NCBI GenBank assembly: GCA_037042915.1
Contig: CM073195.1
Span: forward strand, 2,604,001 to 2,668,000
Length of the DNA stretch: 64,000 nucleotides
Direction: 5' to 3'
From: Auricularia sp. M13
Taxonomy: Eukaryota > Basidiomycota > Agaricomycetes > Auriculariales > Auriculariaceae
A program made the position numbers and the translations under genes. Position 1 is the first letter of the stretch, and each line of letters opens with the position of its first letter. Under the pieces are notes generated by a model. That model searched no databases. It was not told the origin of the DNA and worked only from the letters and a program-made list of their open reading frames with translations. This document shows, piece after piece, positions 46,283-58,015 of this stretch.

Positions 46283-48258
46283 ATGCCCTCCGTCACGGTC
46301 ACGCTCGACGACACCAGCCCCCTCATCCAGTACGCCGGCAACTGGAGGGCGGGCAACTCGGCGGGCCCGGACGCGGCCACCCCCAAGTACCTATCCATAT
46401 ACGGCCCCTTCCATCCCATCCGACTCACGCCCGCCCAGGTACTATGCCAAGACCTTCACGCTCACCACAGACAACACCGCGACAGCCTCCCTGCGCTGGC
46501 ATGGTCCTGGAGAGGTCACCGTCTACGGCGCCAAGCGCTCCAACCACGGTCCGTCATTCTCGCTTTCGACGCGTCCGCTCGCGCGTATTCACTCGCTTTC
46601 CAGGCGACTACCGCGTTGTCCTCGACGGCAAGGAAACCAAGGACACGGGCTACGCGAGCTCGCCCGAGCTGTTCCAGGAACCGCTCTTCAGAGACTCCGT
46701 CAACGCCGGTGATCACTTGCTCGTCATCAACGATGAGGGAACAACCGCCCGGCCCTACCTGGACATTGACAAGGTCCGCATACACCTTCCCTTATTATGC
46801 GCCATCGCTCATCGCCATTCAGATCGACCTCACGACCGAAGTCGGTGAAAAGACGCTCGTTGTCGACATCCGCGACAAGGCCTTTGTCGTCAGTCATGCC
46901 TTGCTGCTGCGACGATGCCCCTAAACTCCGTTACCTCCAGTTTCAAGAGAAGTGGACCGACCAAGATATCGGACGGTACATGGCACCCGACGTTCTCGCT
47001 CATCGTCACTAACCATCCTGCAGGTACACAGGCGTAGACGGCGCCTCCGTCACCCTGAGCTTCAGCGGCAACGCCGTCGACGTCTATGGTCTCGTGTCCA
47101 ACACCGTCGGCGCGTACACCGTGTCGTTGGACGGGGGCGCCCCGGAATCCTACACCGCATACAACGCGAATCATCGCCAAACGGGCCAGATTCTCTACAT
47201 GGCACGTGGTCTTGACGACGGTTCGCATACCGTCAAAATCACCAACACGCCCGACCGGAAAAACAGCAGGGTATGCTCGCTCTCATCTTTGTCCGTCCGT
47301 CGACTCATGATCAAATCAGTTGAGCATCGCCAGAGCTACCGTCTATGGTGCGAGCCCATCGTGCGTGCCAGCTCACGGCCCCTATTATGCCCATCTGATA
47401 TGTGATCATGATATGCAGCGTCGGCGATCTCATCGCCAGCAGCAGCAACTCGAATCAAGGTGGCGAGACGGCGCCGACCAGCACGCCCGCGGGCAACGGG
47501 CAGCTACCAGGCGCGTCTGGTGGGGCGAATGCGAACGCCAACCTTCCCGGGGGCAGCGATAGTCAGGACAAGGACGCGCCGACCGGTGTGATAGTCGGCG
47601 CCGTCTTTGCCTGCTGCCTTGCCGTGCTGCTCGGCCTGTTCATCTTCATCTTCCTGCGCCGCCGGCGCGAGATGCGGCAGCAGGAGCGCTACGCAAAGAT
47701 CGTGCACCCCGCGGAACTCGCCACGCCGTCGTACCCCGCGTCGGACATGCGCAGTGTGCGCTGCGCTCAGGCTCGGGCTCGATCAACGTGCTGCCCCTCG
47801 GCTCGCCCACGGCGTCGGAGGGCTTCAACACGATGATGACCGGCTCCAGCGCGGGCGCGATGGCCGCGCAGATGTTCGGCGCGCAGCAGCGCACGCAGTA
47901 CGGCGGCCACCAGGCGCGTGTCGACGCGAGCGTCGCCGCGCTGGGCCCCGCGCCGAGCGAGCCGCGCTCCTCGATCTACGACGGCTGCATCACCATCGAG
48001 CCCCAGCCGCAGGCGCTATCGTCCGCGCAGAATCACAGCCTCGAGACCCAGCCGCGAATGTCGTTCAGGTCCGCGCCGTCGCCGTACATGACGCAGCCAT
48101 CGCAGAACATGTTCGTGCCCACGCGCGACGAGAAGCGGCCGTTCTCGGACATTGAGAGCACCGGGTCGTATCAGTCGACCGTCCGACACGAGGTGGACGC
48201 TGGTCCTGCCGACGACGTCCTGCCTCCCACGTACGACTCTGTGCACGGTCGGCGTTGA
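46283..48258 (+). CDS. Single-pass membrane protein with two jelly-roll ectodomains
   Basis: Starts MPSVTVTLDDTSPLIQYAGN. Clear exons are 46283-46386, 46439-46548, 46604-46773 and a fourth from 46823; boundaries around 46860-46930 are uncertain. Two galactose-binding-like beta-sandwich domains are seen. The first has ATASLRWHGPGEVTVYGAKR, DYRVVLDGKE and HLLVINDEG. The second has TGVDGASVTLSFSGNAVDVY, YTVSLDGG and DGSHTVKITNTP. They are followed by a Ser/Gly/Asn linker, one membrane helix (GVIVGAVFACCLAVLLGLFI) then FIFLRRRREMRQQ, and a roughly 190-residue cytosolic tail ending PPTYDSVHGRR. No signal peptide is seen before the first domain. This receptor-like layout is frequent in agaricomycetes; ligand unknown. 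One C appears missing near 47760, where the tail changes frame. It is divergent from the PARP-E2 gene, with starts only 140 bp apart. Confidence 0.7.
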
Positions 48259-48758
48259 TCCTCCGTCCCTGTCCACCTTCCCCCAGCACGGCGCACACAT
48301 CTCTTCCTGGACTACTCCGCAAGCTTCCTCTATCACCTCATCTTTCTCCTGGCATTTTTATGGGCATAGTGCTTTTCTCACTGCGTTACATTGATTGCGA
48401 CCCCCACTCTTCTTCAAGTTCTTGACTTTTTTATATGATTCTTTGGGGTCCTCTACCCGTTGGAACGGCGTTTGGCGTGGTTTTTTTTTTCTGTGGCTGT
48501 CAGCTTAATTTATACTTACTTGTAGGCCTGAGCCTCGCTGTGGACATTTGCATTCATCTATCCGCATGTATCACCTCTAATCGAGAATGCTCGACGTGTT
48601 CTTGCGACCAAGGTTTACGACCGCGAAGCGGCGAGTGGGACCTAACCAGTGTCGGCTATCTTGAACAAAGATGATCTGCGTTGGTCAATCGTTGGGGGCT
48701 CTGCGGCCGTCGTAATGTACAACAAGTGGTATCACTCCGTACATCGTTCGTTCGCTCG
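48259..48758. other. Convergent 3' flanks
   Basis: T-rich sequence between two converging genes; no other feature. Confidence 0.6.
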
Positions 48759-51700
48759 TTAGATATAGATGGGCAGCGTCGGGTCAAGCGGGTTCCACGG
48801 GAGGTCGTTCTGGTTCTCGAGGAATCCAAGCGGCATCTCCACCAGGTGGCCCCTAACCTCCGCCAGACGCCTCTTCGCCTGGTCGAGTGACACTTCGGGC
48901 ACGATGTGGCCGAGCGCAGTGTCCTTCGGGATGTAGTTCTGGAAGCAAGAGTGTCAGGTACTATATCGTCGACGCACCCATCCGGGGAACATACCAGGTA
49001 CTCGTCCCACGTCTTGACGCGGTCAGTGGGAACGACATGGAAGACCTCGGCAAAGATATCGGTGTTCTTCTTGGCAGTCTGGTTCCACAAGTTGATCGTG
49101 TCGGCGCTGAGCGGGTCCTCGACTGCGCGGTCGAGATGCGACTCGTCCACGTTGGGGACCGGGGAAGGGTGCATGAAGGACGTAATTGGGTCGCGGTCAG
49201 ACTCGCAGGTCTGCGGCTCGATGAGCCCCAGGTGCTCGCGCCACAGCTTGCGCCTCAGAGAAGCGGCGAAGCGAGCAGCCATGTACTGCAGTTGCTCAGA
49301 AAACAGCGAAAGGCAAATCGTATGATTGAGCGACCCACAGGCTTGTTGTCCATCTTCGTTTCAAAGAGGTCCATGTCCTCAATGACGATTGCGATTTCAG
49401 AGTCGCCATCTCCCTTCTGCGACCGGTCATTGAGGTTCGCAGAGCCGATCTATATGCGTAGTCAACGGACGCCGCGGTTTGAAACAGACCAAGATATCAC
49501 GTACGATAACGCGCTTGTCGTCCACGATCATGAGCTTGGTGTGGATGTAAAGCTGCTCCGTGACATAGCTGGCAAAGATTGTTCAGCCAACCTCCCAAGT
49601 ATCACGAAGATACAACAACATACGCAGCCTTCTCCTCCTCCGGAGTTCCCAACCACTTCTCATCCAAGAGGCTGGTTGAGTCGCTAAGGACGTGCTGCGC
49701 AACGCTGTCCGACACGTTCTCATCTCCTCGCAAGCCATCGGCGCCGCGCTCAAACTGCTCGATGAGGCGCTCGCACTCCGCCTCGTCCTTGGGCACAGGC
49801 ACGGCCTCCACCTGGTCCGAGTCAGGCTTCGGGGTGGCCTTCGTGCCGCCGCCAAACGCCTGCTGGAGCTTGCTGAGAGGTCCAAACTGGCCGGGACCAC
49901 CGAAACCGACGGCGCCACCGGACTGCTCGCCACCATCGCCGAAGTCGCGTGCACCGGTAGTGCCAGAGGCGACCTTGATAGTCTCCTGGTGCCATTGGCC
50001 GTATGTGTCGCCAATCCACTTGCGCGCTTGCGCAACCTGCGCCTGGTGGAACGAGATGCCCGATTTCTCTTCCATCTTCTTGATGAAGGATTCCTATACA
50101 AAGCATGTTCGTCGTCAGCACCCCAATTCACAATCCAGTGAAAAGGCGGACGCACGTAGGGCGAGTTGATTCGATCGAAGGCACGCAAGTGGAAGAAACG
50201 AATGTAATCAAGCCTGTCGCGAATTCTCCTCGGTAGAGTTCGACACGAACGAGTTATGGACGCACGGCTCAATTCCGACCTTGCGGAGCTCTTCGTAAAT
50301 GCTATGCCCGCCGCGATTGATAGTTCGGTACTGGGCGTTCATAATGACTTGGATAGCAGTGGTCTGCTTGATGTCGCCAGTGAAACCTGGCACTTCGGGA
50401 ATGACCACGATAATCTGAACAAAGTCAATTCTGCGATTGAAGCTGCAATATACGAAACGAACCTTGAATTTCTGGCCAGAGCTATGGGCGCTGATGATGC
50501 GCTCGACGATAGCCTTTGCGATCAAGTTCGTGACTGGGTCTTGGTGACCAGTATTCGATATACTAGGAGCAAGATCAGAACAGGCGGGACAAGTTCAGTT
50601 TGGAACAGGACTGACAAGAACTGGTTCTCAATGTAGATGAAGTGATTGGCCTCTCTAATGAGCTGAATGTCTGGAGCATAATTTAAGTACTGTTTAATCA
50701 CAAAAGATAAGTGCAATAAAAGACTTACACGCTGCCTGAATGCTCCTTTCGGTCAAGACGCCGTGGCTCCAGTCGCTGACGCTCCGGCAGACTTGAACTT
50801 TGCATGTACCATGCGGCGCTTTGAAGTAGCGCTGCTCGTCGAAGTGCTGCTCCTCCTGGCCCCTGTGGAAGTGCTGGCGGAAGCGCTTCCCCATGCCGTG
50901 CCAATGCTCTCGATGGGGGTGCTCTGAAGAAACGATTAATCTCTAAACACTCGATGAATTACACCATACGGGCAACAGCTTCGTTCGGAGCGTTCTCGAC
51001 ATCGTGGGGCAGCGCGAGCCAGTCGTAACCGCTGAAGGGCGTCAATGTCTAGTGCAAAGCTCGCAAATTAATGGCATGTTCGCACGGTTTATTAGCGTAT
51101 TTGCGCTTCTTGACCTCGTTCCAGCGCTCAACGAAGTGCTGCACAAGGTCAAGGACAACTGGGCCGACCATGGTGCAGCTGACGTCGTGCCAAGGCATGC
51201 GACCAGTCTCGAGGATGCTCAACTGGTTGCTTGCGAAATCTTGCACCTCCTGGAAATCCTTGATACGCGAGTTGTTGTAATCCTGTCCGGCGAAGAGCGT
51301 GCGTTTGAACTCGGTCGGGTGACAGTCTGCCATAGGACTATAGGGCATTTAATAAACAGTAATGATATCGAAGGATAAGCTCATACTGGTTGTGGGTATC
51401 CCATCGTCCGAAGCACGCGTCGAGACCGCCGACAGTTGCACGATGGTTATCGACGATACATAACTACAGTCACTCAGCTGACGCTCCCGGGGTTTTCAAC
51501 AAACCGACCTTCTCGTGGTGCGACCAAAATTCGACGGTATCTCTGGCTCCAATGTGATCCTGCAGGGGATGAGCTTCGATTACGAGGTCGCAAATTGGAC
51601 CAGATTACCGGGTGACGCTGTGCAGAGGGACATATAAGAACCATTGTCAATTCATCGAGGGCTGACGCACCATGACTGCAATGTTCGGGTGCAGGGCACT

Positions 51701-52449
51701 GAGATGATCCTTTGTGGTGTTTCAGCACGCATATAGCATCCTCATTGCCCTCTCACCTTGGTGTGATGGCTGCTCATAGTCATAGTCTGAGTGACCTCCT
51801 TGTAGACGATAATATAGATCTTGACGCCTTCCATTGCCTTGCGCCTGAGAAGTCTGTCGATGCGCCATTCAGGGTAGTAAGCCGGCGGCCGGCGCAGGTA
51901 GAGCTCTGGGCTGAGCCACCAGTCCAAAATGAAGATGCATTCCTTGGCCGAGTCCAAGAGTTCGCTCATCGCCCAGAAGAAATCTAGGAGAGTTACGGTT
52001 GGCGACGGTGGTCATCGGAGAGACTTGGCGAGCGCGTACCGTGGCCATCAATGTGCCTGCATGGTCAATCGATAATCTCAGCGACTGATAGCGGATTATC
52101 GACGACGGCTGGGCACGCACCATTTGACGTTGTTGACGTCGCGTTCGGCGGCGAAGCTCTCAAACCTGGCAGAGTCGGTCAGTCGGCTGAGCGGGTGGAC
52201 AGCAGTCTAAAAGATGCGCGCCTGTGAGAGCGGTTAATGGCGGCTCTGATAGCGTCCTGCTCTTTCTCGTGCGCCTCGTCGTGGCGGTCTGGCGCGCGCA
52301 ATCGCGATTGTCAGTCCAGAGACACGCGACAGGCCGTGAATGCGCGCACGGTTGGGGTTGAGCAGGCCGGAAACCTGGTCCTTAGTGCGCGTAACACCCT
52401 CCTCGACCTTGTCGGCGAGGCCGCCAAGCTTGGTGAAGAGCGAGGACAT
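48759..52449 (-). CDS. Phospholipase D
   Basis: Start MSSLFTKLGGLADKVEEGVT at 52449, stop at 48759, with many small introns. Two HKD catalytic motifs are present. The first is HHEKLCIVD, split by an intron (HHEK near 51520), with TVGGLDACFGRWDTHN after it. The second is HTKLMIVDDKRVIIGSANLN (near 49520). Other conserved blocks: LDWWLSPELYLRRPPAYYPE, MPWHDVSCTMVGPVVLDL, VCRSVSDWSHGVLTERSIQ, HFIYIENQF, IVVIPEVPGFTGDI, ILHQ-free acidic/Gly-rich insert, ASLRRKLWREHLGL and NPLDPTLPIYI at the end. It hydrolyses phosphatidylcholine to phosphatidic acid and choline. No PX or PH domain is seen before the first HKD block, so this is the short fungal type, not the Spo14 form. Confidence 0.92.
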
Positions 52450-52982
52450 GGCGGTCGTGAAGCAAGAGGTGACGCCGAGGTCGGCAGCCGGACTCGGAGG
52501 CTTGCACCGCCAAGTGATCTAGCCGCCGATCTGTGTATGAATTGATGTCATCCGCCGTTGACCATGGCTTGCAGAAGGCTCCCGTGTGTGAAGGCCAGGC
52601 CTTCGGCAGGGATAACTAAACGCGTCTCAGGCGGAGACGGAGACCTTCAATCCTTCAAACTGTGAATACTGAGTAACAGTCATTTCATTGAAGACATGGC
52701 GTAAGTATTACTGAACACAGTAAAGTATAAGCACACAGAGACCACAGGCAAGGGTTTCGTGCTACGTATCGGAGATAGAGTCCATATGGCAGGTAAACAT
52801 CACCTTGCTACGTAGGACAAATCATAATAACCTGTACACCAGTTGAAATGAGCGTAGGATCACAACAATAATAGGCCCGATAAGCAATTCAAGTCCAAAG
52901 AGGCGTCACAGCAGCATACGGCGCACAAGATGTACGAGCGGCGGTTAGGGAAAGGAGACGACGTGTCGCACACATCTGCTGA
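52450..52982. other. Intergenic, about 530 bases
   Basis: The phospholipase D promoter on one side and the 3' flank of the companion frame on the other. No feature is recognised. Confidence 0.55.
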
Positions 52983-53829
52983 TCAGAATTGAGTTCCTGA
53001 CGCCTCTGCTGGGAACCCGCCTTGCAAGGACAGAGTCGATAAGCCAGAGTAAATCGTGGTCGTGCTCCTCGTGAAAGGCACTGCGCTGTCGTCCTTCGGA
53101 AGATTAGTCTCGCCGACAGGCTGGGGAAGAACAGCAGGCATAGAGAAGGGCATAGCTGGTGCCGAACCTGCTAGGTTGATCACGCTGAAGAGAGAGGCAC
53201 ACATATCGGCGTCTGCGCGGGAGGGCAGGGGTGCCGGCGCGCGAACCCCGGGTCCAAGGGTGCCAATTGCGAAACCTGAAGGGTCTTGAACCTCAGTTTC
53301 GTTCGGCGGAACCAGGGGCGCAGTACACGGTGCCTGCACCTGTGGTTTGTCCGTCGACAGAACAGAAAGTTGCGTTGGTAATCCAGCGCGAGCGGATAGG
53401 GGAACGTAGGGAGGGATTATCGAAGTTGATGGCTGAGGGCCTGGTGCAGGCCGTCCCGCCAGTGGACCGGTGGTCTGTGAAGATGAATCCATGTGCTCGA
53501 CGCGAGGAGCAGGCAGCCTGCCTGAGGTACCGAAGTTGCCGTAGGCCGAAATGTGCATCTTCTCGCGGACAGGGCTGCGGCCGGGCTCTGCATCATCGCG
53601 GACAGATCCAAAGAAGGCTCTTGGGTCCTGAAACACGGTCTTAAGCAACTAAGAAGAGCGTGCGCATGGGACGCACCTTCCACGCATCTGGAAGTTTGGG
53701 GAATTTATGATGCGTGCGAGTACGCTTCGCCATCTGTTTCCACTCGCAGTCCTGGTCGCCCTTGTCTCGCGCCTTTCGTTTCCCCTTGCGGTATTTGGAA
53801 AAATCATCATGTTCAGATTCGTCAAGTAC
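52983..53829 (-). CDS. Companion frame with KGKRKA basic segment, copy 2
   Basis: Exons 53829-53677 and 53639-52983 join in phase 0. After a TTTCTAG acceptor the first exon is acidic (VLDESEHDDFSKY), then basic (RKGKRKARDKGDQD, MAKRTRTHHKFPKLPDAWK). The second is Pro/Ser/Ala-rich (218 residues, FQDPRAFFGSVRDD to EASGTQF). It parallels copy 1 at 7358-8194: the same ATGTATTTCTAGGTA junction, the same acidic-basic first exon, a phase-0 intron at the same place and a similar total (269 versus 257 residues). The second exons are largely diverged. As in copy 1 no start codon precedes the first exon, which begins 82 nt after the stop of family copy E. The preserved reading frame argues that it is translated, perhaps through an alternative last intron of the upstream gene. 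Confidence 0.5.
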
Positions 53830-53911
53830 CTAGAAATACATGAAAAAGATCAACAATGTGCGGAAGAACTCGAAGATAGAGCAGGAGGAGAATGACGGGG
53901 TGAAGATAATG

Positions 53912-55198
53912 TCATGAGCAGCACGCAAGACGAAGCGCCGCTCGCGGCTGTAACACAGCTTGGTGACAATAGCGGAGGGGGCGTTCAATGAAGTTGGATG
54001 TCTCGCGAACCTTGGGAACTTTGTAGCCGTTTGGATGCCCAACTGACGAATGCATCCAGAACAGCACGGACTGAATGACATTCGGATTGGTAGCGTCGAA
54101 GCTGATTGGCCGCGAGACATATGCTGCTGTCCAATCTACGACGCTAGGTCAGTTTCAACTCGCAAAAGAAAGGCTCGCCCTTACGAGTTGAAAAGGCGCC
54201 GAACGCCCATTGGTTATATGTGCTGACGACGAAGTAGTGTGCATCATGAAGATAGCAGAAATCGTGCAGCTGCAACACCGGTCAGCCGGTCGAACCGAAA
54301 TGAATCGAGGGCACTCACGCGCGCCCATAATCTTGTCGCGGACGAGACTTTTTGTAATTCTTCCTTGTCTTCAGAGGACGGGTTTCTAAACTGTATAGAG
54401 TCAGTGACAATCGCGATAGTCACGCAGTGAACTAACCTGCTGCTCCGCGGTGAAATCGGCCATGTCTCTGGATAAGATTCGGTATTGAGCATGTATAGAT
54501 AACCAGATGTACGCCGGGCTGCATGCTCACTTGTGCGCAAAGCACCACATTGGCATGGCCACAGTCACGAGCTTGACATCCGCCAAGCGATGAGGAGACC
54601 CATGAGGGTGTCCCCAGTTCATATTGGACCAGCCACAATGAAGCGGGGCTTAACCAAAGGCTGTCAGTGCTCGAACCAAGTCGCACAGGTCTGACACATA
54701 CCGTCAGTCTCCCTGTCGAATTCGTGCACGGCGGTGGTCGAATCCATCCTGGCTATGATAGCACCAATTACTTCCAGGATGCAGTCCAAGCATAAGCGTA
54801 TTTGATGGTCGCGTTTGAATCTATCCGCGACACCTAGTTTGCTCATAAGTAAGAAGCGCGCGTTACGAACAGAAGATGCGACACTCACATCTTGGTATCC
54901 GGAACCGATCCTCCTCATCTACTGTGGGATATATTTCGGGCATGTCTTGGACGTCTGGCAGAATGATAAAGATCAGAGTGCTCGATAGAGGGAGAGCACG
55001 CCTACATCGCATAACACGCGAATCGAAGTCCTCCTTCGCGATTGGCATAATCCACTTGAGGTACCGCATGCTACGAGGCACAACCGGCAAACAGATGATA
55101 GTGCTATTTGTATTGTCGTCGGGGGGCATTGGAGGCGCGAGTTTATGAAGTGGGACCGGGGGGATGGTCATCTGCGCGACGATGTCTCGGAAAGACAT
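53912..55198 (-). CDS. Lineage-specific family protein, copy E
   Basis: Start MSFRDIVAQMTIPPVPLHKL at 55198. The first exon carries MPPDDNTNSTIICLPVVPRS and RYLKWIMPIAKEDF; the next begins DVQDMPEIYPTVDEEDRF. Middle exons match copies A, B and D (CGWSNMNWGHPHGSP, DVKLVTVAMPMWCFA, TRLWARV). The last exon reads PISFDATNPNVIQSVLFWMH, then SSVGHPNGYKVPKVRETSNF and an end ALRLACCS. Function unknown; no signal peptide or membrane helix. A CTTTATA box sits about 60 bp before the start. The companion KGKRKA frame follows 82 nt after the stop. Confidence 0.68.
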
Positions 55199-55256
55199 GG
55201 CGATGCGAAAGAAAGCAGGGCGACGTGTGGAGATGCATGTCCATCATGCGAACAAG

Positions 55257-55263
55257 ACTTTAT
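55257..55263 (-). promoter_or_regulatory. TATA-like box of family copy E
   Basis: TATAAAG on the minus strand, about 60 nt before the start of copy E. The same box occurs before copies D and B. Confidence 0.55.
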
Positions 55264-55695
55264 AGATGCGCGAAGAACAACGGTGTGTGACGCGAATCTG
55301 GATCCAACAACCTTGGTTGTTTTTTGCACCAAGTTGAAGAACAACGATTTTGCAGAAGCAGGGCTGTTGCAACGTGCCTCGAACGCGCCATTGAAACCAG
55401 CTGTGCGATTGGCACCGCACAGAGGCGTGTTAATATGGCCATTGTCTCCACGGAGCGGATCTGGTGCATGCCATTTGCGGAAGAGAAAGAACAAGGCCTG
55501 GAAAGATCCGAGGGAGACACGGTGGAATGACTAATCATAATCAACGACAAGGCACTGTGTAACTTCGAACATGCGACCAGCAGCAGTCGTAGAACAGAAG
55601 AACAATTTGGAAGGTGCAGATGCTAGTGATAATTGGACTAGTCGTGTCTGGTACACTGTACTATAAGCTGAACATGTTCGGGGTAGTGCTACTAG

Positions 55696-56990
55696 TCATG
55701 AGCAACACGAAAGGCAGTACGCTGCTCGCGGCTGAAGCACAGCTTGGTGGCGATAACGCAGGGGGTGTTCAACGAAGTTGGGCGTCTCGGGAACATTGAT
55801 AACATTGTAGGCCTTCGGATGCCCTATCGACGAATGTGACCAGAACATGATGGTTTGCAGGATGTTCGGGCCTCTGGCATCGATGTGCATCGGCGGCGTG
55901 ACATACGCTACGGTCCAGTCTGTGACTCTCGGTCAGTTGAGCGACGGAAAAAGAGGTATGTCCATACGGTTCGAAAATACACCAAACGCCCATCGGTTAT
56001 ATGTGGTGACTATGAAATGGTGTGCGTCGTGACTGGAACAGAAGTCATGTAGCTTCAGACCAGTTAAATATCAAGCAGGCCAGAATGTCGGCGAGCCACT
56101 CACTCGCGCCCAAAGCTCTGTCGGAGCTAAGACGTTCTTCAAATGTTCATTTTCCAGTGAGGCCGGATTTCTGAACTGTACGTCGTCGTTGGTTACCACA
56201 CGATGTGAACACAGAAAAACATACCTCTTGCTTGGCCGTAAAGTCAACCATGTCTCTAAGTGGGAAACGACATGAGGCGACGATGGAAACAAACCTGTGG
56301 CATGCTCACTTATTTGTAAAGTACCACAATGGCATGCCCACAGTCACAAGCTTGACATCGTTTACGCGACGTTGGGTCCCACATGGACCCCAATTTATGT
56401 TAGACCAGCCACAACGCATTGGTGCTTGATCCAGAATTATCAGAGCTCAGTCTCATCGCGTAGAACATTTCACATACAGTCCTTGTCATAGGCGGTGGTG
56501 TACGATGTTATGGCATTGTCCATCCTAGCCATGATGGAATGGGCCAACTGGAGCGTTAAGTCCAAGTGGATGCGGACATCGGAAGTCGTCCGGAAAACTT
56601 TAGGCACAACTGGTTATGGTTGATGTGAACTGTGCTGGCGCGCAAGCATAAGGTGCAACGCACATACTGAGCGTGGTACCTCGTAATCATTCTGGTCCTC
56701 TGGCAAAATTATTACTTCAGGTAGAGCTTCAGCGTCTGGCAGCTGATAAGTACCATTGTATTCGACACAGGCCAGTAGGAACACCTACATCGTCTGACGT
56801 CTGCGCAAAAACCCTCCATTGAGATTGGGATTATCGACTGAAGACGACGTGTACTGCGCGGCATAATGGGTAGGCACACGAGAGTGCTATTGGTGCGGTC
56901 GACATCCTTGGGGACCAGTTCTGACTTTGCAGGCGTGCCCACTTCGGCCAGGATCAGCTCCGCGAGGATGTCTCGAAGGTCTCTTGCCAT
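55696..56990 (-). CDS. Lineage-specific family protein, copy D
   Basis: Start MARDLRDILAELILAEVGTP at 56990, then VDRTNSTLVCLPIMPRSTRR and IPISMEGFCADVRRC. Later exons correspond to LPMWYFTNK-like, ELWARVS and FRTVWTYLFF-position pieces of the family, and the last exon ends PNFVEHPLRYRHQAVLQPRA then AYCLSCCS at 55696. It keeps the full family layout. The companion KGKRKA frame is not found downstream of this copy. The N-terminal part (SELVPKD in place of the PPMP motif) is the most diverged in the array. Confidence 0.62.
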
Positions 56991-57049
56991 GACGATCCAC
57001 GAAAAGGTAGGCAAATATGTGCAGACACAAGCCGGACCAACAGACGAGA

Positions 57050-57056
57050 CTTTATA
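57050..57056 (-). promoter_or_regulatory. TATA-like box of family copy D
   Basis: TATAAAG on the minus strand, about 60-66 nt before the copy D start. Confidence 0.55.
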
Positions 57057-57205
57057 GTCGCGAAGCCCCGAACACAATAGCAGCCTGTCGACGCATCATC
57101 CGGAGCCAGAATCGGCGAGTCACCCTCATTTCTTAGGTATTGGAACAAGAGCGTCGTAGATGGACGAATGTGCCGATGCACACGCGATGCTCGGGCGGGG
57201 TAACA

Positions 57206-57511
57206 TCAATTCAGCTTTCTCTTCCTTCGTGGGATATATTTCGGGCATGTCTTTGAGATCTGGAGGTAGGTGAATATCGATGCGCTCAGCCAAGCGAGAT
57301 GAGAACACCTACATTCCCCGACGCCCGCACGGAAACCCTCGATCGGGATTGGTACAATCCACCGAAGATATCGCATACTTCGAGGCACAACGGGTAGACA
57401 TATGAGAGTGCTGTTGGTCTCGTCGTCGATGGGCATTGGTGGCGCGTGTTTATGCAGTTCGACTTCGTGGATAGTCATGTTGGCTATAATGTCTTGTAAA
57501 GACGCCGACAT
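57206..57511 (-). pseudogene. Truncated family copy C (first exons only)
   Basis: Start MSASLQDIIANMTIHEVELH at 57511, followed by MPIDDETNSTLICLPVVPRS, MRYLRWIVPIPIEGF and, after an intron, DLKDMPEIYPTKEEKAEL. Downstream the sequence runs into the promoter of copy D with none of the middle or last exons. A remnant of an unequal crossover is most likely. The preserved frame and start leave open a short product of about 100 residues. Confidence 0.6.
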
Positions 57512-58015
57512 CGCGATGCGAAGAGCTGGGTAGGATAAGGTATGCAGGGCGAGCGCGCAGCACTTTATGGTGCCATGAAGAACAACAAGTACGTCAATGA
57601 GGTTCAGATCCGGCAGTTGTTCTTGGACCAGCGTTGTTCTTGAAGTCAGGAGACACAATGGGCTGTTGTTCACCGCAGGATATCGCGCCGGTCCATCAAC
57701 CCCGTATCGAGCTCGCAACCTGAGCATCCATGCAGGGTAACAACAGGGTAATGTCCGCAAAGGCACCGCTGTACCGAGGGCAACATCAATGCCGATTCTC
57801 GCGACTGTGTAGACTCTGTGGGGGGGAAGAGAGACGGCAGCGGTGAAAACTTCCGGTTACAACACCGTTAACCGTGGCAGTGGCAGCTGAACCCGTGAGC
57901 CACCCCCGCCCCCGGTGCCTTGCGGCATGTGAACCTATGATACTTGAGCTTTGAATGTGCAAAAAAATGTTTCTATATATTTATATATGAAACGGCAGGA
58001 ATATTGAGAAATGCA
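57512..58015. other. Intergenic in the array
   Basis: About 500 bases between copies C and B. No gene is recognised; it includes a C/G-run-rich patch near 57820-57920 and an AT-rich patch near 57960-57990. Confidence 0.5.
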
